A stretch of 64,000 nucleotides of DNA from contig JADHUI010000001.1 of assembly GCA_016784605.1 (NCBI GenBank), positions 91,543 to 155,542 of the forward strand. The letters are read 5' to 3'. Made by a program: the position numbers and the translations under genes. Position 1 is the stretch's first letter. Every line of letters starts with the position of its first letter. Below, piece by piece: positions 45,801 to 53,703 of the stretch. The notes beneath the pieces are model-generated. The model was not told the origin of the DNA, ran no database searches, and saw only the letters and a list, made by a program, of their open reading frames with translations. This DNA is from Fidelibacterota bacterium. GTDB lineage: Bacteria; Fidelibacterota; Marinisomatia; Marinisomatales; UBA1611.

Positions 45801-46748
45801 CTAAAAAAATATGTTCATTCTATTTTCTTTGAAGACGATAGGCTTTACGCCATCTTAGAAACCATTGACGATCGTACTATCAAAATGAAAGATTTTCTTT
45901 GGGAGTTTTTCCAAGGCAATAAAGGGAAGCCTCCAAGAGTTGTTGTTGAGCGAGTCAGCCCTTTCAAATATACGCTAACAGAGTTTCCAGAAGGCATGGT
46001 TGTTGATGATCCTTCGGGAACAATGTATTGGACCCCCAATAAAGATCAAGTTGACAGACATCGGATTTCTGTGGTTGTTTCAGATGGATATTCTCACGAT
46101 GAACAGACGTACGAATTATATTCCAATCATTTACCCACAATCGTTTCCAATCCACCTAGAATGGGTCTCGTGGGTGAGTTGTATAAATACCAACTGAGAG
46201 TTGAAGATAGAAATACAGATGCAAATCTAGAATACACATTAATTCGCGGACCTCACGGAATGCAAATGGATAAACATGGACGCATTTTATGGGTGCCTAA
46301 AGCCGCACAGATTAATTATAGCACATTTGAAGTACAAGTTTCTGATGGGTATGGTAAAGACATTCAATCTGGTAAAATGTATATTAATATGCCGCCAAAT
46401 ATTTTATCAACACCTAAACCTGTTGGTTTAACAGGCCATACTTGGCGTTATAAACTTGCAGCAGAAGATTTAAATAGCGATAAAATAACATTTCGACCGG
46501 TTCGGCTACCCAAATATGCCCGCTTCAATAAAAAGAAAGGGTTTGTAGAATGGACGCCCAAAAAGAATCAAACAGGTCCAAATGATTTCATTTTTATGGC
46601 TATTGACGAACATGGCGCTACAACGGCTCACGAATTTCAAGTACATGTTTTTTATGACCCAAGCGCAAAGCAACTCATTAATACCGGTTGGCCTTTAATG
46701 TTAACCTTTGTTGGTGTCGTTTTTGCTTGGGGTATGGCTCAGATTTAA
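42822..46748 (+). CDS. large FG-GAP and putative-Ig repeat surface protein
   Basis: About 1308 residues. N-terminal export signal (YFQKIAAIFILVTQMVIGQ). An FG-GAP-like propeller at about 35-400 has repeated D-x-D-x-D-G or similar loops (GSYDLDGDKRQEFIALE, DYDMDGYDDLIAIS, DWDADGFQDLVLPF). A Pro/Lys/Glu-rich linker follows, then several He_PIG-type Ig-like domains (GIISWKTDSSHVDVYDVRVV, GVLNWTPNPVQID, GTMYWTPNKDQ, GRILWVPKAAQI), then a C-terminal hydrophobic helix (WPLMLTFVGVVFAWGMAQI). The start is unsure: the ATG at 42822 and the TTG at 42813 both overlap the previous gene, and no clear ribosome binding site is seen. The stop overlaps the lpxK stop by four bases. Confidence 0.78.
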   Translation: MSRIQPTKHQRLINLRIDIVLNYFQKIAAIFILVTQMVIGQSQKIVHLEGSYDLDGDKRQEFIALELNPSEEYFPSSVHYYEVDNDGYQTKTWEFSPPDELEGYFVNAIIGDIQGDGSPDLITVMNLSRFGDNSSPHVFIAIYSWGGETFSELPFATLDVGKQGQSLRCNNFALLDMNADGTQEIVLSLGSPFRGFAFIGIGEDDQLSVKKKIRPDDLLVGSGLLYAGVVDYDMDGYDDLIAISPEGNILKAQPFYNVGGVFDSGALIKKTFQGLSGIIHRSIVLTDWDADGFQDLVLPFRSGDLVALTLTPATLVIDKLPISGGPLSQVVTTDFDQDTFDDLLILSTDINNLSLYSGKSAVVENISTTIDNAIDGFQISNILPLIQQGHYTGTVLVAGWDGTESAVYMMNVGQKSEDFDQGFIVSSDFIANNLPEMLSNAQKEDEPVPEVYIEVLPDREPQLPQPEIEIITDLGEKPRKRLPKALEPERDEVDVLKEQPRSQSPKKITRTLESPKQPRPVETVGQRLPKHVLPRYVLSSNAQFEYELHRDSTEQFHSFRWELTPPRGMFFHYETRSIRWVPNEKQLDAFPLSFHVRMKVDEMMEPESASGERTQSYKVVPVLEGRDEEMWIYVNDPPVFLSEPAGIEFVAGDLFRYQPLVQDRNRDAMLQFELEKAPKGMTLKDGIISWKTDSSHVDVYDVRVVVSDGFDRTAQEFKLFAQAGVKILSDAPKEAKVGQDYSYEVKLWRQQKDKPVQYKLLQGPDGMVLNNKGVLNWTPNPVQIDTMPFAIMVSHGVASDTQYVNLFVNHPPIIKKAPPPMNLITLGDTWDFQLMVDDPNAGDQLVYTAHKMPEGMRMDAYLGRLKWDPTSQNLDFSELKIEISDGHESRIIESEFFVNAPTRIVSIPPMSATVGDEYKYEMMIVDQNKGALLPFDRVVKVENVNSIRIYSINISDDVYLENIHRYISEWQNADAIYKVNKDYPADTLLSRLNLKKYVHSIFFEDDRLYAILETIDDRTIKMKDFLWEFFQGNKGKPPRVVVERVSPFKYTLTEFPEGMVVDDPSGTMYWTPNKDQVDRHRISVVVSDGYSHDEQTYELYSNHLPTIVSNPPRMGLVGELYKYQLRVEDRNTDANLEYTLIRGPHGMQMDKHGRILWVPKAAQINYSTFEVQVSDGYGKDIQSGKMYINMPPNILSTPKPVGLTGHTWRYKLAAEDLNSDKITFRPVRLPKYARFNKKKGFVEWTPKKNQTGPNDFIFMAIDEHGATTAHEFQVHVFYDPSAKQLINTGWPLMLTFVGVVFAWGMAQI

Positions 46749-47776
46749 TCGAGTATTTGATTAAACGTTAATCCGTTCGGTAGTTTCATTTTTACAGGCA
46801 AATAAAATATAGGCAATTCTTTCCACCCATTGCCTAGCTTAACAATATCTTTTTCAGTTGTTATAATAAAGTCTGATTCAGTTTGATTAAACTGAGATTC
46901 AATTAAGGTATAGTCCGTTTTTGTATATTTATGATGATCTGGAAATGAGGTCGTTCCGCCAATTTTTATACCCAGATCTTTGGCTAATTTGAAAAATCCC
47001 CGATTATCACCAAGGCCTGAAAACAAAAATGCTCTTCCATTTTCGAATTCTGATATATCTTTATTCTCACCATCAAGGCTTCTTAATTGATTCTCGAATA
47101 GAAATTTACTTGATAAAACAGGGCATTTAACTGATTTCAATTTTCGATTCAAATAGGGCGTTACTTGGTTTTGATTGTTTTTAGTTGTTATAATAAAGTC
47201 TGCCCTAACGATTTGATCCCAAGGTTCTCTGAGTAAACCGTAGGGTAAAAGTTTGTGATCGCTTTGTGTGTCTTTACTATTTATTAAAACAATATCTAAG
47301 TCCCGATACAATGCTCGGTGTTGGAACCCATCATCCAGTATAAAAACATTAGGCTTATATTTATGGTATAATACCATCCCTCCTCGAAACCTATCTTCAT
47401 CAACAACAATGGGGATATTATAAGTGTTTCGAGCCATTAAAGACGGTTCGTCGCCTATTTTGTCCCAAGATGGCGGAGGCGTTACTCCGTCGGTTACTAT
47501 CATGGTCCCTGTTGTTTTACGGCCATAACCTCGACTAATGATAGCTGGGCGATAACCATCTTTTTGAAGTTTATTAGCAATAGAAATAACAGTAGGTGTT
47601 TTCCCTGTTCCGCCAACGGAAATATTCCCAACACTAATCACAGGAACCGGAAGCTTTTTTATCACGAAAAAACCAAACTTATAAAATATATTTCTCCAAT
47701 AAATCATTCCCCAATAAAACAGCGCCAAGGGGAAGAGTATCCAAACGAGGTACTCTTTATTATGATTTGTTTGCAT
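46745..47776 (-). CDS. lpxK: tetraacyldisaccharide 4'-kinase
   Basis: Phosphorylates the lipid A disaccharide at 4'. N-terminal membrane helix (YLVWILFPLALFYWGMIYW), then VPVISVGNISVGGTGKTPTV with the Walker A loop, AIISRGYGRKTTG, GDEPSLMARN and NVFILDDGFQHRAL with the catalytic Asp region. I start at the ATG at 47776; the frame opens earlier at a TTG (47803) with nothing to recommend it. The start overlaps the upstream acyltransferase by 17 bases. At 343 residues it is normal length. Confidence 0.92.
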   Translation of the reverse strand: MQTNHNKEYLVWILFPLALFYWGMIYWRNIFYKFGFFVIKKLPVPVISVGNISVGGTGKTPTVISIANKLQKDGYRPAIISRGYGRKTTGTMIVTDGVTPPPSWDKIGDEPSLMARNTYNIPIVVDEDRFRGGMVLYHKYKPNVFILDDGFQHRALYRDLDIVLINSKDTQSDHKLLPYGLLREPWDQIVRADFIITTKNNQNQVTPYLNRKLKSVKCPVLSSKFLFENQLRSLDGENKDISEFENGRAFLFSGLGDNRGFFKLAKDLGIKIGGTTSFPDHHKYTKTDYTLIESQFNQTESDFIITTEKDIVKLGNGWKELPIFYLPVKMKLPNGLTFNQILD

Positions 47777-48395
47777 AATGCAAATTATTCTTTTCAAGTT
47801 CAATCATACTCTGAGTAAGTATATTTATACAGCTTTCCATGGATTCTTCTTCTGAAAAATAAATGGGTTTGCCATATTCAATCCAAATTTTCCCAAATGG
47901 TTTTTCCATAAAGAAAGTGTCCCAATTTGTGAATGCCCAATTACGCGACGAATGAACCGTAACGGGGACCACAGGTGCACCTGTTTTTTGAGAAGCACGA
48001 ATGACGCCGGGTTTTGGAACTCTTGCTGGGCCGCTGGGTCCGTCAGGGGTAATGGCCAATAATGTTGATTTCGATGTTAAGATATCTACTATTTCAGAAA
48101 AAGCCTCCTTTCCTCTTTCTTTGCTAGATCCACGCAGGAAAGTCCATTTCATTTTATTTCCAATTTGAGAAATAAGTTCAGCATCTTTGTGCATCCCCGT
48201 TAATCCGTAATAATTATTACCGGACAAGTGCATAAAGACAGCTAACAACTGCCCGTGCCAACAAGATATAATGACAGATTGGTTAGAGGATAATACATTT
48301 AAATAATGGTTAGTCCCTCTTATGTCCCAGCGATTGAGACCATAAAATAATTTTAATGTCCATTTCCCGAAAAAGGATAATAATGATATTTTCAT
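47760..48395 (-). CDS. DUF374 lysophospholipid acyltransferase-like protein
   Basis: 211 residues. SVIISCWHGQLLAVF is the H-x4-D-like DUF374 motif region, LRGSSKERGKEAFSEIV and LAITPDGPSGPARVPKPGVI are the other family blocks. DUF374 proteins are thought to act on lipid A or Kdo-lipid A. The position between lpxB and lpxK, overlapping both (4 and 17 bases), strongly supports a lipid A acylation or processing role. The exact acyl donor is unknown. Confidence 0.85.
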   Translation of the reverse strand: MKISLLSFFGKWTLKLFYGLNRWDIRGTNHYLNVLSSNQSVIISCWHGQLLAVFMHLSGNNYYGLTGMHKDAELISQIGNKMKWTFLRGSSKERGKEAFSEIVDILTSKSTLLAITPDGPSGPARVPKPGVIRASQKTGAPVVPVTVHSSRNWAFTNWDTFFMEKPFGKIWIEYGKPIYFSEEESMESCINILTQSMIELEKNNLHYANKS

Positions 48396-49504
48396 TTTTG
48401 GCGAGAACTAGCGATTATTGCCTGAGCAGCGCGGTCGTATACACCAGGCAATCCAAGAGATCTTCTAACTTCATTAAAACCATCTAGCATTACTTTCCTT
48501 TCGGCGGATTTTGTTTTTAATAAAGGGATTAAAGCGGATGAAAGGTTTTTAGGCGTCATATTTGATTGTAAATACTCAGACACGATTTCTCTGTTCAAAA
48601 TAAGGTTGACCATTGATGCGTATTTCACTTTAGTAGCGTGTTTAATAATTAACCACGACAATGCAGAAAACTTGTAACATACAATTAAAGGAATGTCTTC
48701 CACGGCACATTCAAGGGTAGCTGTTCCAGATGCTGTTATTGCCGCCGTACCAAAAGCCATTGCTAGTCGAGCATCGGGCTCAGTTTTAATATAATCTGGA
48801 CACGGTTCAAGTTTAATATGTGGACTTTTTCCTACAAGAAATTGAATTTGATCATTTGTTTGTTTTAATCTTTCTACAACATCTAAATAAATGGGCCAAT
48901 GGCGATCTATCTCTTGCTGTCGACTACCGGGTAGAAGTGTTAAAACGGGTTGTTCGGTAGAGAATCCAACAGTGTTATAATATGATTTTTTTGATACTTT
49001 CAATGGAGGTCGGTCCGCAAACGGATGTCCTACATAATTTGCTGGAATTCCCCGAGACTCAAACCACTCTTGTTCAAATGGGAATATGCACAATGATTGA
49101 TCAATAAATTTATTGATTGTCTTAACGCGGTTTTCTTTCCAAGCCCACACTTGAGGTAGAATAAAATAAGTTATTGGGATATTTAAATGATGAACATTTT
49201 TAGCGAGTCTTAAATTAAATCCAGGATAATCAATTAAAATAATTCTATCAGGTTTTTCGATTTGTATTGTTTTAATAGTTTCACCCATTATTTTTAACAT
49301 TTTTGGTAAATGTTTTAAAACCTCTGTAAACCCCATTATAGATAAAGTATCAATATGTTCAATGATTAACATACCTTCATTAGACATTTTATTTCCACCG
49401 TGTCCAATAAAAGTAGCATCAGATTGAAGTAATTTTATAGCACGAATTAAGTGAGCCCCATGAAGATCACCAGAGGGTTCGCCAGCAATGATAAAATATT
49501 TCAT
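48392..49504 (-). CDS. lpxB: lipid-A-disaccharide synthase
   Basis: GT19 glycosyltransferase joining two lipid A precursors. It has FIIAGEPSGDLHGAHLI, GFTEVLKHLPKMLKIM, DRIILIDYPGFNLRLA, ITYFILPQVWAWKENRVKTI, FPFEQEWFES, YVGHPFAD, TLLPGSRQQEI and the C-terminal AAITASGTATLECAVEDIPL. Its 370 residues are typical. It starts 12 bases after the preceding ICMT-like gene and overlaps the DUF374 gene by four bases. Confidence 0.95.
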   Translation of the reverse strand: MKYFIIAGEPSGDLHGAHLIRAIKLLQSDATFIGHGGNKMSNEGMLIIEHIDTLSIMGFTEVLKHLPKMLKIMGETIKTIQIEKPDRIILIDYPGFNLRLAKNVHHLNIPITYFILPQVWAWKENRVKTINKFIDQSLCIFPFEQEWFESRGIPANYVGHPFADRPPLKVSKKSYYNTVGFSTEQPVLTLLPGSRQQEIDRHWPIYLDVVERLKQTNDQIQFLVGKSPHIKLEPCPDYIKTEPDARLAMAFGTAAITASGTATLECAVEDIPLIVCYKFSALSWLIIKHATKVKYASMVNLILNREIVSEYLQSNMTPKNLSSALIPLLKTKSAERKVMLDGFNEVRRSLGLPGVYDRAAQAIIASSRQK

Positions 49505-49516
49505 TTTATTACAAGA

Positions 49517-50092
49517 CTATAAATATTGACTTTTTAAAAGAAGAATTAAAATGATGACTGCAAGATTTTGAAGTGTTCTTCGTTCGGTCTTTAGTGTTTT
49601 TATAATGGATGACGGAATTCGATTATCATTGTTTTTCCATGAGGAAAACCTTGGAAATAATCGAGGTACATTATTTTGGTAATCGATATATGGTTGACCA
49701 AAAAGCTCGTAAAGCGTTGATTCTTCTAATTGCACAATTAGAGTATATTGTATAGAGAAAAATAAAAAACTAATCAAAAGCAATAACCACATATGGGGTC
49801 CAGCTGCAGCAATAATCACTCCAGAATAAATAATCATATTTCCAATATAAAGCGGGTTCCTAGTTCGAGCATATGGTCCAGCCGTACACAATGCAGGAGC
49901 GCCCACCTTAATGGTCCTTGTTTCTCCACCAGCATATTGGACGGCATTTAATCGAATAAATTCACCAATGGCTATGATAATGCCTCCAAACATACATTCT
50001 GGATAGGAAATATTCGAATAATATAAAATGGATAAAACGAGCGGGATCGGAGTAAAACTTCTGTATTTGAAAAAAAAGTTATGAATTGGCAT
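49517..50092 (-). CDS. isoprenylcysteine carboxyl methyltransferase-like membrane protein
   Basis: 191 residues, mostly membrane helices. The ICMT/phospholipid methyltransferase signature GPYARTRNPLYIGNMI and the later LEESTLYELFGQPYIDYQNN with VPRLFPRF are clear. Bacteria lack isoprenylated proteins in general, so the substrate is more likely a lipid or small molecule. It sits within the lipid A cluster between a Gfo/Idh oxidoreductase (22 bases) and lpxB (12 bases). Confidence 0.85.
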   Translation of the reverse strand: MPIHNFFFKYRSFTPIPLVLSILYYSNISYPECMFGGIIIAIGEFIRLNAVQYAGGETRTIKVGAPALCTAGPYARTRNPLYIGNMIIYSGVIIAAAGPHMWLLLLISFLFFSIQYTLIVQLEESTLYELFGQPYIDYQNNVPRLFPRFSSWKNNDNRIPSSIIKTLKTERRTLQNLAVIILILLLKSQYL

Positions 50093-50114
50093 TTGATTTA
50101 GGTGGTTTAGGTGG

Positions 50115-51098
50115 TTAGTGGATATCTTGAATAATCATATCTTGAATTTTAATTGCAATCTCTAGGGCGTCGCGCCCAGCTTGTCCATCAACAATCGGCG
50201 TAGCATTTCCTAAAATTGATTGAATGAAATTACTTAATTCATCTCTTAAAGCATCATTTTGAACAACAGGCGGTTTTGTATATGAAATAATTCGTTTTCT
50301 CCCGTGATACTCGAATGGGGCTGTGGTTGGCGATATTTCATCATTTGATTCATCGTTAACTTGATACACTTCGGTCAACCCTAATAATAAATCCAAGGTA
50401 GCATAAAAATCTTTTTGGAATAATTTTATTTTACGAACTTTATCTTGAGCAACACGGCTAGAAACTATGCTAGCCACAGTTCCATTTTCAAAACGAAGAC
50501 GAGCATGCGCTATATCAACGGAATCGGTTAAAATAGATACGCCAGTTGCTCTAATATTTGCTACAGGAGAATTAACAATAGAAAGTAGTATGTCTATATC
50601 ATGAATCATTAAATCTAGCACGACCGGAACGTCTGTACCACGCACGGTATAGGGGGCTAATCGTTGAATTTCCACAAACTTAGGAGAAATTGAAAATGGT
50701 TTTAAGGCTAAAATAGCTGGGTTTAGCCGCTCTATATGTCCAACTTGAATTAATATATTATTTTCATTTGCGATACGAACAAGTCGTTCAGCTTCTTTAA
50801 TATCTTTTGTTATAGGCTTTTCAATAAAAACGTGTTTTCCTAATTCGATACACTTTTCAGCCACGATGGCATGTGTTTCAGTAGGCGTTACAACAGACAG
50901 CGCATCACAGGACATTATCAATTTTTCCATTGAAGAAAAAGATTTAACTGGATATGTTTTTTGAATAATATCCATCTGTCTTGGATTAACATCGTGGATG
51001 CCAACAAGATTCACATTGGGTAGTCCCAAGTAATGTTTTACATGGTATTGGCCTAAATGGCCCGTGCCGATAATACCGATATTTATTTGTTTGTTCAT
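50115..51098 (-). CDS. Gfo/Idh/MocA-family oxidoreductase
   Basis: 327 residues. N-terminal Rossmann NAD(P) motif GIIGTGHLGQYHVKHYLGL, the family lysine in HVFIEKPITKDIKEAERLV, and the C-terminal domain with VVLDLMIHDIDILLSIV. Sugar-nucleotide dehydrogenation is the common job. In bacteria with diamino-sugar lipid A, GnnA of this family oxidises UDP-GlcNAc and lies near lpx genes, so GnnA is a reasonable guess here. Its aminotransferase partner GnnB is not in the cluster. The assignment beyond family is inference. Confidence 0.85.
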   Translation of the reverse strand: MNKQINIGIIGTGHLGQYHVKHYLGLPNVNLVGIHDVNPRQMDIIQKTYPVKSFSSMEKLIMSCDALSVVTPTETHAIVAEKCIELGKHVFIEKPITKDIKEAERLVRIANENNILIQVGHIERLNPAILALKPFSISPKFVEIQRLAPYTVRGTDVPVVLDLMIHDIDILLSIVNSPVANIRATGVSILTDSVDIAHARLRFENGTVASIVSSRVAQDKVRKIKLFQKDFYATLDLLLGLTEVYQVNDESNDEISPTTAPFEYHGRKRIISYTKPPVVQNDALRDELSNFIQSILGNATPIVDGQAGRDALEIAIKIQDMIIQDIH

Positions 51099-51249
51099 TC
51101 TAGATATAAAATTAGGGATGGGAAGTTACATCCTCGATATGGAAACGTGAAAATAATGAAAAATAAACCTTTTTTGAAAAATCTTGATTTTACTGTAAAA
51201 AAATGCCAATTTGTCGAGCAGTAATCCGAAATTAACTAGAGTTTTAACT

Positions 51250-51897
51250 ATGTCAAATGATATAAAGTCTGGAGTGGGGTATATGATCCCTGCATCTGCG
51301 GTAATTGGGTTTTTCGCATCTCTATTCGCAGGATCATATGTTTTAAGCATTGCAGTAGCCGTATTTGGTATACTGGGATGGTTTGTTTACATGTTAGTTG
51401 TGGAGAGTAAACCTCCTTCACTTCTTGGCAACCTCATTATTCTTTTTGGGGTTTTACTTGCTGTGGGTGTTTTTATGGCTTACGGTATTACCCAGAATAT
51501 GTGGGGGGGCATGGAGTTTAAAACAGAAGGTCTTCTTATATCCTTAGTTGTTTTATTCTTTTCAATTTTAACAGGCATGTTATTTCGAGGTCAATTTTCA
51601 TCCGATTCAGCTGGTGCTTTGAGCTCAAATGAAAAAGAGTTAGTTCGTCAGGCGATTGAATCATCCGAAAATACAACTACAGCAGATCCTCGCGTAATTG
51701 TGGTGAAACAAGAAAGTGCACCCGTTCCTGTTGTTGAGAAAGAAGAAGAAAAAACACCTGAATATCCTTATGGCTATGATCCTTATGCATATGCTTATCC
51801 ACCCGATTATGATGAAGATGACGAGGAAGAATATGACGAAGATGATGAATGGGAAGATGACGAATATGACGAATATGACGAGGATGAAGACGAATAA
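51250..51897 (+). CDS. membrane protein with Asp/Glu/Tyr-rich tail
   Basis: 215 residues. Four hydrophobic segments (about 11-31, YVLSIAVAVFGILGWFVYML, LGNLIILFGVLLAVGVFMAY, LLISLVVLFFSILTGMLF), then a soluble part and an extreme C-terminus of Pro/Tyr and then almost only Asp, Glu and Tyr (YDEDDEWEDDEYDEYDEDED). I take the ATG at 51250; the open frame starts earlier at a TTG. The acidic tail could bind cations or a basic partner. No family recognised. It diverges from the lipid A cluster, about 150 bases away, and is followed by a strong terminator. Confidence 0.75.
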   Translation: MSNDIKSGVGYMIPASAVIGFFASLFAGSYVLSIAVAVFGILGWFVYMLVVESKPPSLLGNLIILFGVLLAVGVFMAYGITQNMWGGMEFKTEGLLISLVVLFFSILTGMLFRGQFSSDSAGALSSNEKELVRQAIESSENTTTADPRVIVVKQESAPVPVVEKEEEKTPEYPYGYDPYAYAYPPDYDEDDEEEYDEDDEWEDDEYDEYDEDEDE

Positions 51898-51919
51898 ATC
51901 TTCATTAAATTTATTTTAA

Positions 51920-51948
51920 AAAAAAGGGCAGATTTTCTGCCCTTTTTT
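51920..51948. terminator. bidirectional intrinsic terminator
   Basis: AAAAAAGGGCAG (51920-51931) pairs with CTGCCCTTTTTT (51937-51948), loop ATTTT, with a T-run on each strand. It lies between the convergent acidic-tail gene (end 51897) and ychF (end 51958). Confidence 0.85.
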
Positions 51949-51957
51949 ATTTAATTA

Positions 51958-53058
51958 TTAAACATTGAATTTGAAGAAAATACAATCGCCATCTTTGACG
52001 ATATAATCCTTTCCTTCTTGTCGAATTAATCCTTTATCAGATAAGATTGATTCAGAACCGTATTGATTAATTTGATTGAAGGAAAATATTTCTGCCTTTA
52101 TAAAACCTCGTTTAAAATCTGTATGGATTTCCCCGGCGGCTTCGGGCGCAGTTGATCCTTTTTTAATTGTCCAAGCTCTTACTTCCGTTGGCCCTCCAGT
52201 GAAAAAAGTTTCTAATCCTAATAAATCAAAACCAGCATGAATTACTTTATTTAAGCCAGGTTCACTGAGATCATACTCAGCTAAAAAGAGCTGCTTTTCC
52301 TCAGAGTCAAGTAATGCAATTTCTTGTTCTAATTTTCCACAGATCCGTATGGCGCTATTTCCTTCTTTTTCCGCATAATCGAATAATGACTGGACAAGTT
52401 CATTTCTTTCCGTGTTAACAATTTCATCCTCATCCACATTTGCTATATAAAGTATAGGCTTTTGAGTGAGCAGGTGTAATGTATTTATAACGGATAATTC
52501 TTCTTTAGTTGCTTTAAACGTTCTCGCTCGGTGCCCATTAGAACAATGATCTAAAAGTCTATTGATGATTTCTAATTCAACTTGCATTTGACGATCACCA
52601 GATCTAGATAATTTTTCTGTTTTTCGGTGACGTTTTTCAAGCGTTTCCAAATCTGCAAATAGGAGTTCAGCCTCAATGGTATCTGCGTCTCTTACAGGAT
52701 TAACGCTCCCGTCTACATGCGTTACACTATCATCTTCAAAACAGCGAACAACATGAAGAATTGCAGAAACTTGCCTAATATTACCTAAAAATTTATTTCC
52801 TTTACCTTCACCTTTACTCGCTCCACGAACTAATCCTGCAATGTCCAAAAATTCCACCGTTGCAGGTGTAATTTTTTCTGGATGGTAAATTTCAGCTAAG
52901 CCGTTAAGGCGGTTATCTGGAAGGTTGACAATTCCAAGATTAGGTTCAATCGTGCAAAAAGGATAATTCTCTGCCGGGATTGATAATTCAGTGAGCGCAT
53001 TGAAAATTGTGGATTTCCCAACATTGGGTAACCCTACGATTCCACATTGAAGTGCCAT
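51958..53058 (-). CDS. ychF: redox-regulated ATPase YchF
   Basis: Obg-family ATPase/GTPase. P-loop CGIVGLPNVGKSTIFNALT, G3-like VEFLDIAGLVRGASKGEGKG, LGNIRQVSAILHVVRCF, the ATP-favouring LYIANVDEDE and the C-terminal TGS-like block (GFIKAEIFSFNQI, KGLIRQEGKDYIVKDGDCI). 366 residues, standard. fabA lies 16 bases upstream on the same strand. Confidence 0.95.
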   Translation of the reverse strand: MALQCGIVGLPNVGKSTIFNALTELSIPAENYPFCTIEPNLGIVNLPDNRLNGLAEIYHPEKITPATVEFLDIAGLVRGASKGEGKGNKFLGNIRQVSAILHVVRCFEDDSVTHVDGSVNPVRDADTIEAELLFADLETLEKRHRKTEKLSRSGDRQMQVELEIINRLLDHCSNGHRARTFKATKEELSVINTLHLLTQKPILYIANVDEDEIVNTERNELVQSLFDYAEKEGNSAIRICGKLEQEIALLDSEEKQLFLAEYDLSEPGLNKVIHAGFDLLGLETFFTGGPTEVRAWTIKKGSTAPEAAGEIHTDFKRGFIKAEIFSFNQINQYGSESILSDKGLIRQEGKDYIVKDGDCIFFKFNV

Positions 53059-53074
53059 AGTGTATTTGCCTTAA

Positions 53075-53620
53075 CTAAAAAGTGTCTTGTGTGGGATCGC
53101 CACCAAAATCATAAGTTAAATTATCGAAGAGTCCGACTTGAAGATTTTTGGCAATATAAATTACACGATCGCCGATACTTAATTCCCCATCACCCCAAAT
53201 CATATAAACAGGTTTTGTAATGAGTTTTTTAACATCAATTTTGTAGGTGATTTTATCATGATAGGGGCGAACTTGGCCTTTGAATTTTAAATTGCCGACA
53301 CCGAGTGCCCGCCCGCGACCTTCGCCACCAACCCATGTTAAGAAAAAGCCAATAAGTTGCCATAAGCCATCCAACCCCAAACATCCGGGCATGACAGGGT
53401 CCCCTTTAAAGTGACAATGAAAAAACCACAACGATTCATCAATATCCATTTCTGCAATTATTTGCCCCTTACCATAAGTTCCGCCATCATCGTTGATGTT
53501 TAAGATGCGATCTACCATTAACATTGGCGCCTGTGGAAGTTTTCCGTTTTCTACTCCAAAAATTTCACCCTCGGAAACCTGGAGAATCTCTTCTTTTGTA
53601 TATGATGTTTTTTTATTCAT
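53075..53620 (-). CDS. fabA: 3-hydroxydecanoyl-ACP dehydratase/isomerase
   Basis: Hotdog-fold dehydratase, here 181 residues. It has LMVDRILNIND, the catalytic His70 in WFFHCHFKGDPVMPG, and Asp84 in CLGLDGLWQLIGFFL, the same numbering as E. coli FabA. GNLKFKGQVRP and KPVYMIWGDGELSI follow. FabA rather than FabZ is supported by the length and the GLDGLWQ block. It implies anaerobic unsaturated fatty acid synthesis if FabB is also present; FabB is not in the window. An enoyl reductase gene diverges from it. Confidence 0.92.
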   Translation of the reverse strand: MNKKTSYTKEEILQVSEGEIFGVENGKLPQAPMLMVDRILNINDDGGTYGKGQIIAEMDIDESLWFFHCHFKGDPVMPGCLGLDGLWQLIGFFLTWVGGEGRGRALGVGNLKFKGQVRPYHDKITYKIDVKKLITKPVYMIWGDGELSIGDRVIYIAKNLQVGLFDNLTYDFGGDPTQDTF

Positions 53621-53703
53621 GAATTCCTAATTATTATATGATTTAATAGTTGAAAGAGTACACAAATTATTCGGTAAATTGATATTTAATTTTTGGAGGA
53701 AAT

